A DNA stretch of 64,000 nucleotides from Chitinilyticum litopenaei DSM 21440 (GCF_000428145.1 NZ_ATZJ01000020.1:6312-70311), one strand, 5' to 3'. Positions 1-7,547 are shown, numbered from the stretch's first letter. The notes: generated by a model from the letters alone, not told the origin. Made by a program: numbers and translations.

Positions 1-174
1 CCGCAAGGGTGGCTGAAGCCCGCCCGCTTGATTTGCCGGGGCAAGACGCCATCTGGGGATAAACAGGCCGCCAGCTGAAGCGGCCAGTGCTGCGCAGCAC
101 GGCAGACCGTGCCCACGGGCACAGTCCGCGCCCGGCAGCCCCTTCCACATCGACATTTTTCCCGGAGCAACTCC

Positions 175-708
175 ATGCAGCAATTCGATGGCACCACGAT
201 CGTCTCGGTGCGACGCGGCAATCAGGTCGCGGTCGGCGGCGACGGCCAGGTCACGCTGGGCAATGTCGTGATCAAGGGCACGGCGCGCAAGGTGCGCAAG
301 CTCTATCACGACCAGGTCATCGTCGGCTTTGCCGGCGGCACCGCCGATGCCTTTACCCTCTTCGAACGCTTCGAGGCCAAACTGGAAAAGCATCAGGGCC
401 AGCTCACCCGCGCCGCAGTCGAGCTCGCCAAGGAATGGCGCACCGACCGCGCGCTGCGCCGCCTGGAAGCCATGCTGATCGTCGCCGACCCGAGCGCCAC
501 GCTGGTCATCACCGGCAATGGCGACGTACTGGAACCGGAACAGGGCATCGCTGCCATCGGCTCCGGTGGCGCCTTTGCGCAGGCCGCAGCGCGCGCACTG
601 TTTGAGAACACCGAACTGCCGCCGGACGTGGTGGTAAAGAAAGCGCTGGAAATCGCCGGTGACATCTGCATTTACACCAATCAGAATCACGTCATCGAAA
701 CGATGTAA
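175..708 (+). CDS. hslV: ATP-dependent protease proteolytic subunit HslV
   Basis: HslV (ClpQ) is the threonine peptidase of the cytoplasmic HslUV two-ring protease. The 177-residue product has the family start GTTIVSVRRG: the catalytic Thr is residue 7, exposed after removal of a short MQQFDG leader. GDGQVTLGN and the GSGGAFAQAAA segment near residue 127 are also typical. The ATG at 175 is preferred over an in-frame upstream ATG at 109 because a GGAG lies about 9 bases before it and this gives the usual length. HslV is essentially inactive without the HslU ATPase, which normally follows directly. Here the next 530 bases hold only repeats and then birA, so hslU must be elsewhere or lost. Confidence 0.96.
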   Translation: MQQFDGTTIVSVRRGNQVAVGGDGQVTLGNVVIKGTARKVRKLYHDQVIVGFAGGTADAFTLFERFEAKLEKHQGQLTRAAVELAKEWRTDRALRRLEAMLIVADPSATLVITGNGDVLEPEQGIAAIGSGGAFAQAAARALFENTELPPDVVVKKALEIAGDICIYTNQNHVIETM

Positions 709-738
709 CTGCACATGCTGATTCCTGATTAGCCAGAC

Positions 739-864
739 TTCTCAGCAATACCCAAATCAACCACAAAGACACAGCGCAAACCGGGAGCACACCATCGGCA
801 TTTCTCAGCGGTTTGCCTCCACTGTGTCTGTGTGGTTGAACAGCTTATTGTGGTTTGCTGAGAA
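739..864. repeat. 126 bp nested palindrome downstream of hslV
   Basis: Outer arms TTCTCAGCAA (739-748) and TTGCTGAGAA (855-864) enclose inner arms TCAACCACAAAGACACAG (757-774) and CTGTGTCTGTGTGGTTGA (822-839), the latter with one mismatch. The centre is a C/G-rich loop. The whole could fold into one long hairpin. No second copy was recognised in the window. It could end the hslV transcript, but there is no T-run, so this is inference. Confidence 0.7.
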
Positions 865-878
865 GAATCTCCAATCTG

Positions 879-950
879 GTGCTGGTTTGTGCCGGGCTTT
901 GCCCGGCGCGGGCCGCCGGCCGAAAACCGGGTTTTCACCACCCGCCGCCA
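879..950 (+). repeat. Dispersed ~70 bp repeat, copy 1 (GCCGGGCTTTGCCCGG hairpin)
   Basis: Contains the hairpin CCGGGC-TTT-GCCCGG followed by CGGCCGAA..ACCGGGTT and CACCCGCCG. The reverse complement of 22242-22311 aligns along most of its length (TGATTTGCGCCGGGCTTTGC, then CCGGCCGAAGAACCG, then CACCCCGCCG). This makes it a two-copy dispersed repeat, not a chance hairpin. Confidence 0.6.
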
Positions 951-965
951 GTCCGTTACAGTACT

Positions 966-1080
966 ATTGATCCGGCCCTAGGAAGTTTGAATTTCCGTAG
1001 GAGCGAGCTTGCTCGCGAAGCCTTGCTGATCGCGAGCAAGCTCGCTCCTACGAGTAAAAACATCAGAGGGCCGGATCAAT
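966..1080. repeat. REPIN: paired inverted REP hairpins within a 14 bp inverted repeat
   Basis: Two inverted REP units lie at 997-1018 and 1030-1051. Each begins with the GTAG foot and has a GCGAGC-TT-GCTCGC stem-loop; they are separated by 11 bases. They are nested within outer perfect 14 bp arms ATTGATCCGGCCCT (966-979) and AGGGCCGGATCAAT (1067-1080). The GTAGGAGCGAGCTTGCTCGC motif is a very common Pseudomonas-type REP moved by a RAYT (REP-associated tyrosine transposase). No RAYT gene is in the window. Confidence 0.88.
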
Positions 1081-1241
1081 ATGGCGAAGCGCTTAGCGGG
1101 GCGCCTGCAGCGCATAGCGAAGCTCGCTGTTGCGTTTCCGGGACTTGCCGGCATGGCATCCGCCGCCATGGCACAGGATTTCGGCAAACCGCTGAACTGC
1201 GATGCGCGGGAAACCGCTTTTTACCACTACCAGCAAAAGCC

Positions 1242-2201
1242 GTGGCCGATACCCTCACCCTCCTGCGTGCGCTGCAGCACGACCGCTACCACTCCGGCTC
1301 GGCGCTGGCCGAGCAGTTCCAGTGCTCGCGCGCCAGCATTTCCGGCGCACTGGCCGAAGCCGAATCATACGGTATCGAGCTAGAACGCAAGCACGGCGTT
1401 GGCTACAGACTGATACACCCCATTGTATGGCTGGATGAAGCGGCCATTGCCGCACGCCTGCCCGCACAGAGTGTCTTGCAACTGCAACTGTGCAGCAGCA
1501 CTGCCTCCACCAACCGCAGCCTGCTGCAAAATGGCAGCCATGGCCAGGTGCTGGCCACCGAATGGCAAAGCGCCGGCCGTGGCCGGCGCGGCCGCAGCTG
1601 GCAGGCCCCGGCCGGCGGCGCACTGCTGTTTTCGCTGGCCTGGCAATTCGACGGCGGTGCCAGCCGGCTGGCCGGTCTGCCGCTGGCCGTCGGCGCCTGT
1701 GTCGCGGAAACCCTGAGCCGGCACGGCGTGACCGACATCGCCCTGAAGTGGCCAAACGACCTGCTGCTGCCAGCCCAGCCGGGCGGCTGGGCCAAGGCCG
1801 GCGGCATTCTGATCGAAATGCAGGGTGACGCGCTCGGCCCCTCGCTGCTGGTGATCGGCGTCGGGCTGAATCTGGCCGCCCCGGTCGGTACCGACAATGC
1901 GGCCAGCGGGCTCAGCGCGCACGGCCTGGACTGTGACCGCAACACCCTGCTTGGCGACGTGCTGGCGGCACTGGAAACGCTGCTGCGCACCTTCGCCGCC
2001 GAGGGCTTCAGCCCGGCACTGCGCCAGCACTGGGAAGCCCGCCATGCCTGGCAGAATGAACCCGTCACCGCCATCCTGCCCGACGGCAGCCGCCTGCCCG
2101 GCCTCGCCCGCGGCCTGGCCGCCGATGGCAGCCTGCTGCTGGATACCGCCCAGGGCATGCAGACGCTGGCCAGCGGCGATATCAGCCTGCGCCGGGAATG
2201 A
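1242..2201 (+). CDS. birA: Bifunctional biotin--[acetyl-CoA-carboxylase] ligase / biotin operon repressor BirA
   Basis: Activates biotin to biotinyl-AMP and attaches it to the biotin carboxyl carrier protein. The N-terminal winged helix (about residues 1-60, with CSRASISGAL as recognition helix) suggests it is also a repressor. The ligase domain shows CSSTASTN, the adenylate-binding loop GRGRRGRSW (about 112-120), ALKWPNDLLL (about 168) and KAGGILIEM, with VIGVGLNLA further on. The frame is open well upstream to 855 but those codons lie in repeats. The GTG at 1242 gives 319 residues, matching E. coli BirA (321), though its ribosome binding site is weak, so the start is probable only. It heads the operon birA-coaX-SPOR, with one base between its stop and the coaX ATG. 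Confidence 0.93.
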   Translation: MADTLTLLRALQHDRYHSGSALAEQFQCSRASISGALAEAESYGIELERKHGVGYRLIHPIVWLDEAAIAARLPAQSVLQLQLCSSTASTNRSLLQNGSHGQVLATEWQSAGRGRRGRSWQAPAGGALLFSLAWQFDGGASRLAGLPLAVGACVAETLSRHGVTDIALKWPNDLLLPAQPGGWAKAGGILIEMQGDALGPSLLVIGVGLNLAAPVGTDNAASGLSAHGLDCDRNTLLGDVLAALETLLRTFAAEGFSPALRQHWEARHAWQNEPVTAILPDGSRLPGLARGLAADGSLLLDTAQGMQTLASGDISLRRE

Positions 2202-2202
2202 C

Positions 2203-2985
2203 ATGGAGCTGCTGATCGACCTGGGCAATACCCGCACCAAATGGCTGCTGAGCAGCGGCGCCCTGCCGGCCGACAGCCCCGACGACGCGGCAGCGCACCC
2301 GCCTGTCTGTCTGCCTGCGGGGCACGCCAGCGATGCCGCCAGCCTCTTTGCCGCCTGGCGAGACTTACCACGGCCACACGCCGTTGCCGGCTGCGCGGTT
2401 GGCAGTGCACAGCTGCAGCAGAAAATCGCCGCGTTCTGTCGCACACACTGGCAGTTGCAGGCGGTCTGGCTGCACCCCTCCGCGCAGGATCTCGGTATTG
2501 CCAATCCGTATGCCAGCGGACAGCTGGGCAGCGACCGCTGGGCGGCGCTGCTGGGTGCGGCGACGCTACACCCGCACACCGGGCTGGTGGTGGTTTCCGC
2601 CGGCACCGCCTGCGTCATCGATGCCCTGAGTCGCCATGGGCAGTTTCTTGGCGGCTACATCGCCCCGGGTTACCGGATGCAAAGACTGGCCCTGCATCAG
2701 CACACCGCCCGCCTGCCGCTGGCCGAAGGCGGCGCGCAAGCCTTTCCGCACAACACCGCCGACGCCATCGCCAGCGGCTGCCTGTTCAGTCTGACCGGAG
2801 CCATCACGCAGATGGCCGAGCAGCTGGCGCAGCACGACGGCTGCCCGCCACACATCCTGCTCAGCGGCGGCGATGCCGCACTGCTTGCCAGCCGGCTTAA
2901 CAAGCCCGCCCGCGTGGTGGATAATCTGCCGCTGCGCGGCTTGGCCGCTTTGCGGACATCCGGCGAAGGAGTCTTCCTGCCATGA
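2203..2985 (+). CDS. coaX: Type III pantothenate kinase CoaX
   Basis: Phosphorylates pantothenate in the first step of coenzyme A synthesis; type III enzymes need a monovalent cation and are not feedback-inhibited by CoA. The 260-residue product has the phosphate-binding LLIDLGNTRTKW at residues 3-14, the GSDRWAALLGA motif near 108, and the VSAGTACVIDAL and GGYIAPGY motifs of the ASKHA fold. ATG at 2203 directly follows the birA stop (TGACATG), so translation is probably coupled. Its own stop overlaps the ATG of the SPOR gene by four bases. The birA-coaX pairing is common in betaproteobacteria. Confidence 0.95.
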   Translation: MELLIDLGNTRTKWLLSSGALPADSPDDAAAHPPVCLPAGHASDAASLFAAWRDLPRPHAVAGCAVGSAQLQQKIAAFCRTHWQLQAVWLHPSAQDLGIANPYASGQLGSDRWAALLGAATLHPHTGLVVVSAGTACVIDALSRHGQFLGGYIAPGYRMQRLALHQHTARLPLAEGGAQAFPHNTADAIASGCLFSLTGAITQMAEQLAQHDGCPPHILLSGGDAALLASRLNKPARVVDNLPLRGLAALRTSGEGVFLP

Positions 2986-3698
2986 AATGGCTGTTTTTTC
3001 TGTTGCTGACGGCCAATGCGGCCCTCTTCGCGCTGGCGCAGCTGGAGCGGCAGCCACCGGCGCTCAATCTGGCCTCGCGCGAGATCAATGCCAGCGCCGT
3101 GCGCATCGTCGGCCTGGAACCCGCCAGCAGCAGCCCGGCTGCCGACCCGGAAGCCGAAACGACGCCCGAGCCTCCCGCCGCCCCCAGCCCCACACCCGTG
3201 CAGCAGGCCAAAGCCAGCGCGCCCGCCAGCGGCAAGCTGGTCTGTCTGAAATGGCAGGGACTGACCGGCGAACAGGTGGCCGCCGCCCGCGCCAACCTTG
3301 CCGAACTGCAGGTCAAGGCCAATGAACAGGGGCGTGCCGACAGCAGCAACAAGGTCTGGGTTTACATTCCGCCACTGGACAGCCTGCAGCAGGCGCAAAC
3401 CAAGGCGGCCGAACTGAAGGCGCTGGGCGTCGATGATTATTTCGTCATCAATGACGGCCGCCGCTGGCAGAACGCGATATCCCTGGGCATTTTCTCCAAT
3501 CGCGAAGCCGGCGAGCGTTTCCTGGAAGAGCTGCGCGCCAAGGGCGTGCGCTCGGCCGTGCTGCGCGAGCGCGACGATGCGGTACGCCCGACCACCTTCG
3601 TGATCCGCAACGCCACCAGCGAACAACTGGCAGCAATTCGCCGCTTCAATGCCCAGTATCGCGGCGCCGAAGTCAAGGAACTGGCCTGCTGGCAATAG
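2982..3698 (+). CDS. SPOR domain-containing membrane protein
   Basis: A 238-residue protein with an N-terminal hydrophobic helix (residues 2-20, MKWLFFLLLTANAALFALA), a proline/alanine-rich spacer (about 50-85) and a C-terminal region from about 145. The latter (VWVYIPPLDSLQQAQTKAAE, then NAISLGIFSNREAGERFLEE) fits the SPOR fold. SPOR domains bind septal peptidoglycan lacking stem peptides, so a role at the division site is likely but unproven. The ATG overlaps the coaX stop. The birA-coaX-SPOR order recurs in betaproteobacteria. Confidence 0.85.
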   Translation: MKWLFFLLLTANAALFALAQLERQPPALNLASREINASAVRIVGLEPASSSPAADPEAETTPEPPAAPSPTPVQQAKASAPASGKLVCLKWQGLTGEQVAAARANLAELQVKANEQGRADSSNKVWVYIPPLDSLQQAQTKAAELKALGVDDYFVINDGRRWQNAISLGIFSNREAGERFLEELRAKGVRSAVLRERDDAVRPTTFVIRNATSEQLAAIRRFNAQYRGAEVKELACWQ

Positions 3699-3768
3699 TG
3701 GCAGGGTGAACAAGCCCGACTTCAGCCGGCGGCAAGCACTGGGCATGGCTCAGCGCTTCCGGCCTGCA

Positions 3769-4155
3769 TCACGGGTAGCTGTAGAGCTGCCAGCGTTGCT
3801 CCGGGTTGCCGTTCACGTAAAAATCCTGCGGGGGTATTGGCACCCGACCCTTTACCGGCATAGCCTTGACAGGCATACCCTCAAGCTTATTGGCCTGCGC
3901 CTGCCCTCCCTGCCCCCCACTGCCAGCAGCCAGCCCCTTGGCCGGCGGCAGAATGGCCCCCGCCGGCAAGGCGGAGGCTGGCAAGACGCTTACCGGGCCG
4001 GGGCCCGGCACCGGGTGTGCGACCTTTTTGCTGGCGGGCTTCGCCTGCAAGCGGTGGCGACTGCTGTATACATCCGCCAGTGCCGGTGCAGCCAGCAGCA
4101 GGGCCGCCAGCGCCAGCCGGCGATACGCGCCGTATTGCCATGCCGGTTTGCTCAT
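3769..4155 (-). CDS. Small secreted protein of the flgP-flgT cluster, function unknown
   Basis: A 128-residue protein with a clear Sec signal peptide (hydrophobic core LALAALLLAAP, cleavage after ALA near residue 27). The mature part is rich in Pro, Lys, Gly and Ala (AKPASKK, PVPGPGPV, AGSGGQGGQAQ) and ends in NPEQRWQLYSYP. It has no cysteine and no motif I recognise. Its ATG overlaps the flgT stop by four bases, so it is translationally coupled to flgT. That placement suggests an envelope role linked to the flagellar outer ring; this is inference. Confidence 0.7.
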   Translation of the reverse strand: MSKPAWQYGAYRRLALAALLLAAPALADVYSSRHRLQAKPASKKVAHPVPGPGPVSVLPASALPAGAILPPAKGLAAGSGGQGGQAQANKLEGMPVKAMPVKGRVPIPPQDFYVNGNPEQRWQLYSYP

Positions 4156-5423
4156 TGCCTTGTTCCTCCCGCCTTCTCGATACGCACATGATCGCCCGGC
4201 TCGACCGCGCCATCGACACGGCCGATGGCAAACAGGGGCTGGACGGCGGTCAGAGTCAGCCGTCCGCGCAGCTCTTCGGCCTCGCCCAGACCGGAACCCG
4301 GCGGCGCGCCCAGTGGCTGCACGGGCAGCGCGCTGTTCTTGCGGCGGTAGACGCGCAAGGTATCGCCGGGACGCATGCCGCTTTCCGCGCCGGCATCGAT
4401 GTAGACATCCCGGCCGTCCAGCCGCACCACGCGCGCCGACAGCGGCAGGCAGCTCAGTGTTGCGTCGATCCGGCCCTGCAGCTCGCCCAGCACCTGCCGG
4501 ACCATGCGGCCATAATCGCTGCGGAAAAAATGGCTGGATGCGAACTCGGTGTGCTCCGGCAGCACCACACTACCCGCGGCTGTACCACTGAACAGCTGGC
4601 GGGCCAGCAAGGCGCCGGAAATCCCGTCGAAAACAAACAGCTCGACATCGAAGCGCCGCTCGGCCGGCGTGGCCTTGACGCCAAACTGGGCAAAGCGTGC
4701 TCCCGGCACATTCAGCACCTGCTTGCGCTCACCGGGGCGCACATCGTTGCCCCAATCGACGGTATATCGCTCGCCGGCAAACCCGGTGTCGCGCACGATG
4801 CCGCCGACGACGAATTGCACACCAAAGCGCAGGGCCAGCTCGTGCACACGCTCGGGCATCTGCTGGGGCTCGAGCAATTTCGGGCTGAAATGAAAGGCCG
4901 CCTGGTACGCCGCCTGCTGCGGCAGGTAATGGCCGGAATTGAAGAGCTCGCGCCCCAGCCAGCTTTGCAAGCCCTCGGGAACGCGCAACAGGTCATCAGT
5001 CGCGGACGGCTGCTGGACATAGAAATAGGTCAGCAGCAGCTTGCGGCGGTAGCGATCAAAGCCGCACTCCCCCGCTGTGCCCGGCTGCACATTGCTGGCC
5101 GGTCGGGCCGGCGCCACATCCAGCCGCACATGCCAGAAACCGTTCGCCTGCCATTCCTGCAGCAAGGTGTAATCACCGACCGGCGCGCCACTCAGTTCGG
5201 AATACTCGACCAGCCGGCTGTTGCGGGTATCGAGGCTGCTGCGCAAGCGCGTGCCGGCGGCCAGGCTGGCATTGTGCAGGGCATCGCGGATGGCCTCGGC
5301 GCGCGCCAGTTCGACGCCCCCCGAACCCAGCGGTGCAACGCCAGTGAATTCAGCGGCCTGCGCCGGCAGGCCCAGTGCGCTCAGCAGGCTGGCAAAGCAG
5401 GCGGCAAGAACAAGGCGGATCAT
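4152..5423 (-). CDS. flgT: Flagellar assembly protein T (FlgT family)
   Basis: A 423-residue exported protein (signal peptide about residues 1-23, ending PAQAAEF). It shows the three-part FlgT layout: an N-terminal domain (about 24-110, AEAIRDALHNASLAAGTRL), a middle domain with the YRRKLLLTYFYVQQP and FGVQFVVGGIVRDTG segments, and a C-terminal domain around RDVYIDAGAESGMRPGDTLRVYR. In Vibrio, FlgT forms the H ring around the LP ring and recruits stator components. It lies directly downstream of the flgP-like lipoprotein, overlapping by four bases. The family call rests on architecture and context, with no database comparison. Confidence 0.85.
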   Translation of the reverse strand: MIRLVLAACFASLLSALGLPAQAAEFTGVAPLGSGGVELARAEAIRDALHNASLAAGTRLRSSLDTRNSRLVEYSELSGAPVGDYTLLQEWQANGFWHVRLDVAPARPASNVQPGTAGECGFDRYRRKLLLTYFYVQQPSATDDLLRVPEGLQSWLGRELFNSGHYLPQQAAYQAAFHFSPKLLEPQQMPERVHELALRFGVQFVVGGIVRDTGFAGERYTVDWGNDVRPGERKQVLNVPGARFAQFGVKATPAERRFDVELFVFDGISGALLARQLFSGTAAGSVVLPEHTEFASSHFFRSDYGRMVRQVLGELQGRIDATLSCLPLSARVVRLDGRDVYIDAGAESGMRPGDTLRVYRRKNSALPVQPLGAPPGSGLGEAEELRGRLTLTAVQPLFAIGRVDGAVEPGDHVRIEKAGGTRQ

Positions 5424-5941
5424 TGCGCCAGATAGTAGTTGTTGCTGCTCTCCCGGCTCTGGGCCAGTGACTCGGGCGCCCGGGCCGGCGCATCCTGCAC
5501 CTGGACCGGCGGCGGCGCGGCGCGCAGCGCATCACGCTGGAAATCGGGGGTCAACTCCAGCTCCAGCACCGTTTCATAGCCATTGCCGGGCAAGGGTGTG
5601 ACACTGACAACCCGTGCGCCGCGCAGATAGGCTTCCAGATAGACCCGGAAGCTGTCATTGGTCATCGTCGCGGCATTCACCGTGCTGTTGCCAACGATTT
5701 TCAGGCCGGACACGGTTTCCGCCAGCGCCCGGTAGGCATCGAGCTTGGAGGCGCGCAGGGCCAGGATGCGGCGCTGATCCGGCGAGAGCCCTTCCACGGT
5801 CGGGGATGTGCCATAGCCGACGGCCGTGACCTTGGCCGGCAGACTGACCGTCGGCGCGGTCGCCGACGAAGAAGAACTCATGCTTGCGCAACCGCCCAGC
5901 AGCAGACTGCAGGCGATGCCGATGGCCAAAGCGGATTTCAT
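5420..5941 (-). CDS. flgP: LPP20-family outer-membrane lipoprotein, FlgP-like
   Basis: A 173-residue lipoprotein with signal peptide and lipobox LLGGC (Cys near residue 17), a serine-rich tether, then the LPP20 fold (RILALRASKLDAYRALAETV, VYLEAYLRGARVVSV, ETVLELEL). The ATG at 5941 has AAGGAA seven bases upstream; a longer frame to 6046 is not needed. FlgP proteins form outer-membrane basal disks or H-ring parts of the flagellar motor. The partner flgT follows with a four-base overlap, as in the Vibrio flgO-flgP-flgT group; no flgO is present here. The symbol is provisional because other LPP20 lipoproteins look similar. Confidence 0.8.
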   Translation of the reverse strand: MKSALAIGIACSLLLGGCASMSSSSSATAPTVSLPAKVTAVGYGTSPTVEGLSPDQRRILALRASKLDAYRALAETVSGLKIVGNSTVNAATMTNDSFRVYLEAYLRGARVVSVTPLPGNGYETVLELELTPDFQRDALRAAPPPVQVQDAPARAPESLAQSRESSNNYYLAQ

Positions 5942-6097
5942 TTCCGGTTCCTTTCTGGGTAATGCGGGCGTGTGCTGCAGTCTAGCAGTTTGTGGCTGAC
6001 AGATGACGCCCGGGACAGCTCCCGGCAAGGCCGCGCGCTCCGGCAAGGCCGGACAGTGGCAACTATGCTGCAGTCACCGGCCCACAGGAGCGCAATC

Positions 6098-6250
6098 ATG
6101 ACCCGCAATCAGGTACTGCAAGGCATTCTGGAACTGTTGGAAAAGCTCAGTGACAGCGAACTCGAGGCCCTCTACAACCGCCTGCACGACGAGGACCATA
6201 TTCTCGCCACTGGCGGCGGACGCTTCGAGCACCAGGACATGGTTGACTGA
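6098..6250 (+). CDS. Small acidic protein, function unknown
   Basis: A 50-residue open frame with GGAG about eight bases before its ATG, divergent from flgP. The sequence is acidic and predicted helical (QGILELLEKLSDSELEALYN) with an RFEHQDMVD tail. It has no cysteines or membrane segment. No family recognised. Codon use resembles the neighbouring genes, which supports it being real. Immediately downstream is the truncated repeat element. Confidence 0.55.
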   Translation: MTRNQVLQGILELLEKLSDSELEALYNRLHDEDHILATGGGRFEHQDMVD

Positions 6251-6309
6251 GACCCGACCCGCGTCTCCCCATCCCGGCGATAGCGGGCATTTATAAAACC
6301 AAAAATCTT

Positions 6310-6476
6310 CAACGCAGAGTCGGCGCAAAAAGCGCCCAGCCCCCGGGTTTGGCTGTTTTTGGCCTGACACGGCGTTGCAAAGCCCTTGCATAGAACGACT
6401 ATGCGGCAGGCTTCGCGCCTTGTTTCAGGCCAAAAACAGCACAAACGGGCAGCGCAAACAAAACCTCAACAGAACC
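6310..6476 (-). mobile_element. Truncated copy of the double-hairpin inverted-repeat element (copy 1)
   Basis: Matches the reverse complement of 8363-8555 over its length: one complete hairpin and one terminal inverted repeat remain. Hairpin arms are GCTGTTTTTGGCCTGA (6352-6367) and TCAGGCCAAAAACAGC (6425-6440), with an inner palindrome CATAG..CTATG (6389-6403). The right end reads AACCTCAACAGAACC. It is followed by CA in place of TA, and the other terminal repeat is missing, so this looks like a decayed copy. It lies between the small protein gene and the 3' end of trmB. Confidence 0.8.
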
Positions 6477-6510
6477 CAGGATTTCTGGTTTTGGCTTAGT
6501 CTGTACCCAA

Positions 6511-7518
6511 CTATGCTTGGCGCTTGCGGAAGACCAGATCCCACACGCCATGCCCGAGCTTGATGCCCCGGTTCTCGAATTTGGTCAGCGGGCGGTAATC
6601 GGGACGTGGCGCGTAACCGTCGGCGCTATTGACGAGCTCCGCGTTCGCCGACAGCACATCAAGCATCTGCACGGCGTAGTCTTCCCAGTCGGTGGCCAGA
6701 TGAAGGTAGCCGCCCGGCTGCAGGCGCGACACCAGCAGCTGCACGAAGGGCGACTGGATCAGCCGGCGCTTGTGGTGGCGTTTCTTGTGCCAGGGATCGG
6801 GAAAATAGATGTGCACGCCGGCCAGGCTGTTTTCCGCCAGCATGTGCTGCAGGACCTCGACGGCATCGTGCTGGATGATGCGCAGATTGCCGATGCCACT
6901 CTCGCCGGCGAGCTTCAGGAGGCTGCCGACGCCGGGCGTATGCACTTCGACGCCGATGAAATCGCTATCCGGCCGGCCAGCGGCGATTTCCGCCGTGGCC
7001 TGCCCCATGCCGAAGCCGATTTCCAGCACGCGCGGGGCGCTGCGGCCAAAGGTGGCGTCAAGATCAAGCAGGGCGGGCTGATAAGGCAGGCAGTAGCGCG
7101 GGCCAAAATCATGCAGCGCCTTTTCCTGCCCCTTGGACAAATGCCCCTGGCGCAGCACGAAGGATTTGATGCGACGGTGCTTGCCGTCCGGGCCGGAATA
7201 ATCGCATTGCGGCCATAGCGCGCGGATTTCTTCGGCCTGGCCGGCGGCGCTGAAATGCTCCCAGACGATGCCGTTCACATCCGTTTCGGCGCTGTTCGCC
7301 TCTGCCGCCGCGTCTTCCCAGCCCAGATGGCGCAAGCCCGGCGCCTCGTCCGTCACGCGCACCGACACATTCAGTGTTTTCGTGCGCCACAAGGCATACG
7401 CGCCGGCGATCACCAGTACTGGCTCGCAGCCCAGGCGCTGGCTGTAATCGGCGATGCTGGCGTCAAGATCACGCACGCCCAGCGCCAGATGCAGTTTCCT
7501 GTCACTCATACCCGTCAT
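6511..7518 (-). CDS. trmB: VOC-domain / tRNA (guanine-N7)-methyltransferase TrmB fusion
   Basis: TrmB methylates G46 of tRNA to m7G using S-adenosylmethionine. Residues about 112-335 are a full TrmB: RRIKSFVLRQGHLSKGQ, SAM loop EIGFGMG (166-172), EVHTPGVG (191-198), IQHDAVEVL, the family signature FPDPWHKKRHHKRR (239-252), ATDWEDYA and LGHGVWDLVF. Residues about 8-100 (LHLALGVRDLDASIADYSQ, then GLRHLGWED, then DVNGIVWEHF) look like a vicinal-oxygen-chelate (glyoxalase/bleomycin) fold. Normal TrmB is about 240 residues, so this 335-residue protein is a fusion with no stop or frame break between the parts. Start is ATG 7518 or, three codons on, ATG 7509; both have weak ribosome binding sites. 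The role of the VOC part is unknown. Confidence 0.9.
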   Translation of the reverse strand: MTGMSDRKLHLALGVRDLDASIADYSQRLGCEPVLVIAGAYALWRTKTLNVSVRVTDEAPGLRHLGWEDAAAEANSAETDVNGIVWEHFSAAGQAEEIRALWPQCDYSGPDGKHRRIKSFVLRQGHLSKGQEKALHDFGPRYCLPYQPALLDLDATFGRSAPRVLEIGFGMGQATAEIAAGRPDSDFIGVEVHTPGVGSLLKLAGESGIGNLRIIQHDAVEVLQHMLAENSLAGVHIYFPDPWHKKRHHKRRLIQSPFVQLLVSRLQPGGYLHLATDWEDYAVQMLDVLSANAELVNSADGYAPRPDYRPLTKFENRGIKLGHGVWDLVFRKRQA

Positions 7519-7520
7519 CC

Positions 7521-7547
7521 AAAAATGAAAACGCCGCCCATGGCGGC
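7521..7547 (-). terminator. Terminator-like hairpin just upstream of trmB start
   Basis: On the minus strand GCCGCC-ATG-GGCGGC is followed by GTTTTCATTTTT, the form of an intrinsic terminator. It ends only two bases before the trmB ATG. No minus-strand gene lies just upstream (cheD is on the plus strand), so it may attenuate or structure the trmB leader, or be fortuitous. Confidence 0.4.

Noticed and set aside
1..174. Short frame ending TGA at 76-78 that could be the end of an upstream gene
   Set aside because: Only 25 codons are visible and I could not recognise them; there is too little to call a gene.
855..1241. N-terminal extension of BirA in the same frame
   Set aside because: The extension is translated from repeats including the REPIN and has no similarity to BirA; GTG 1242 gives the normal length.
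1081..1383. 100-codon frame with a signal-peptide-like start just after the REPIN
   Set aside because: It overlaps birA in another frame for most of its length and has no ribosome binding site.
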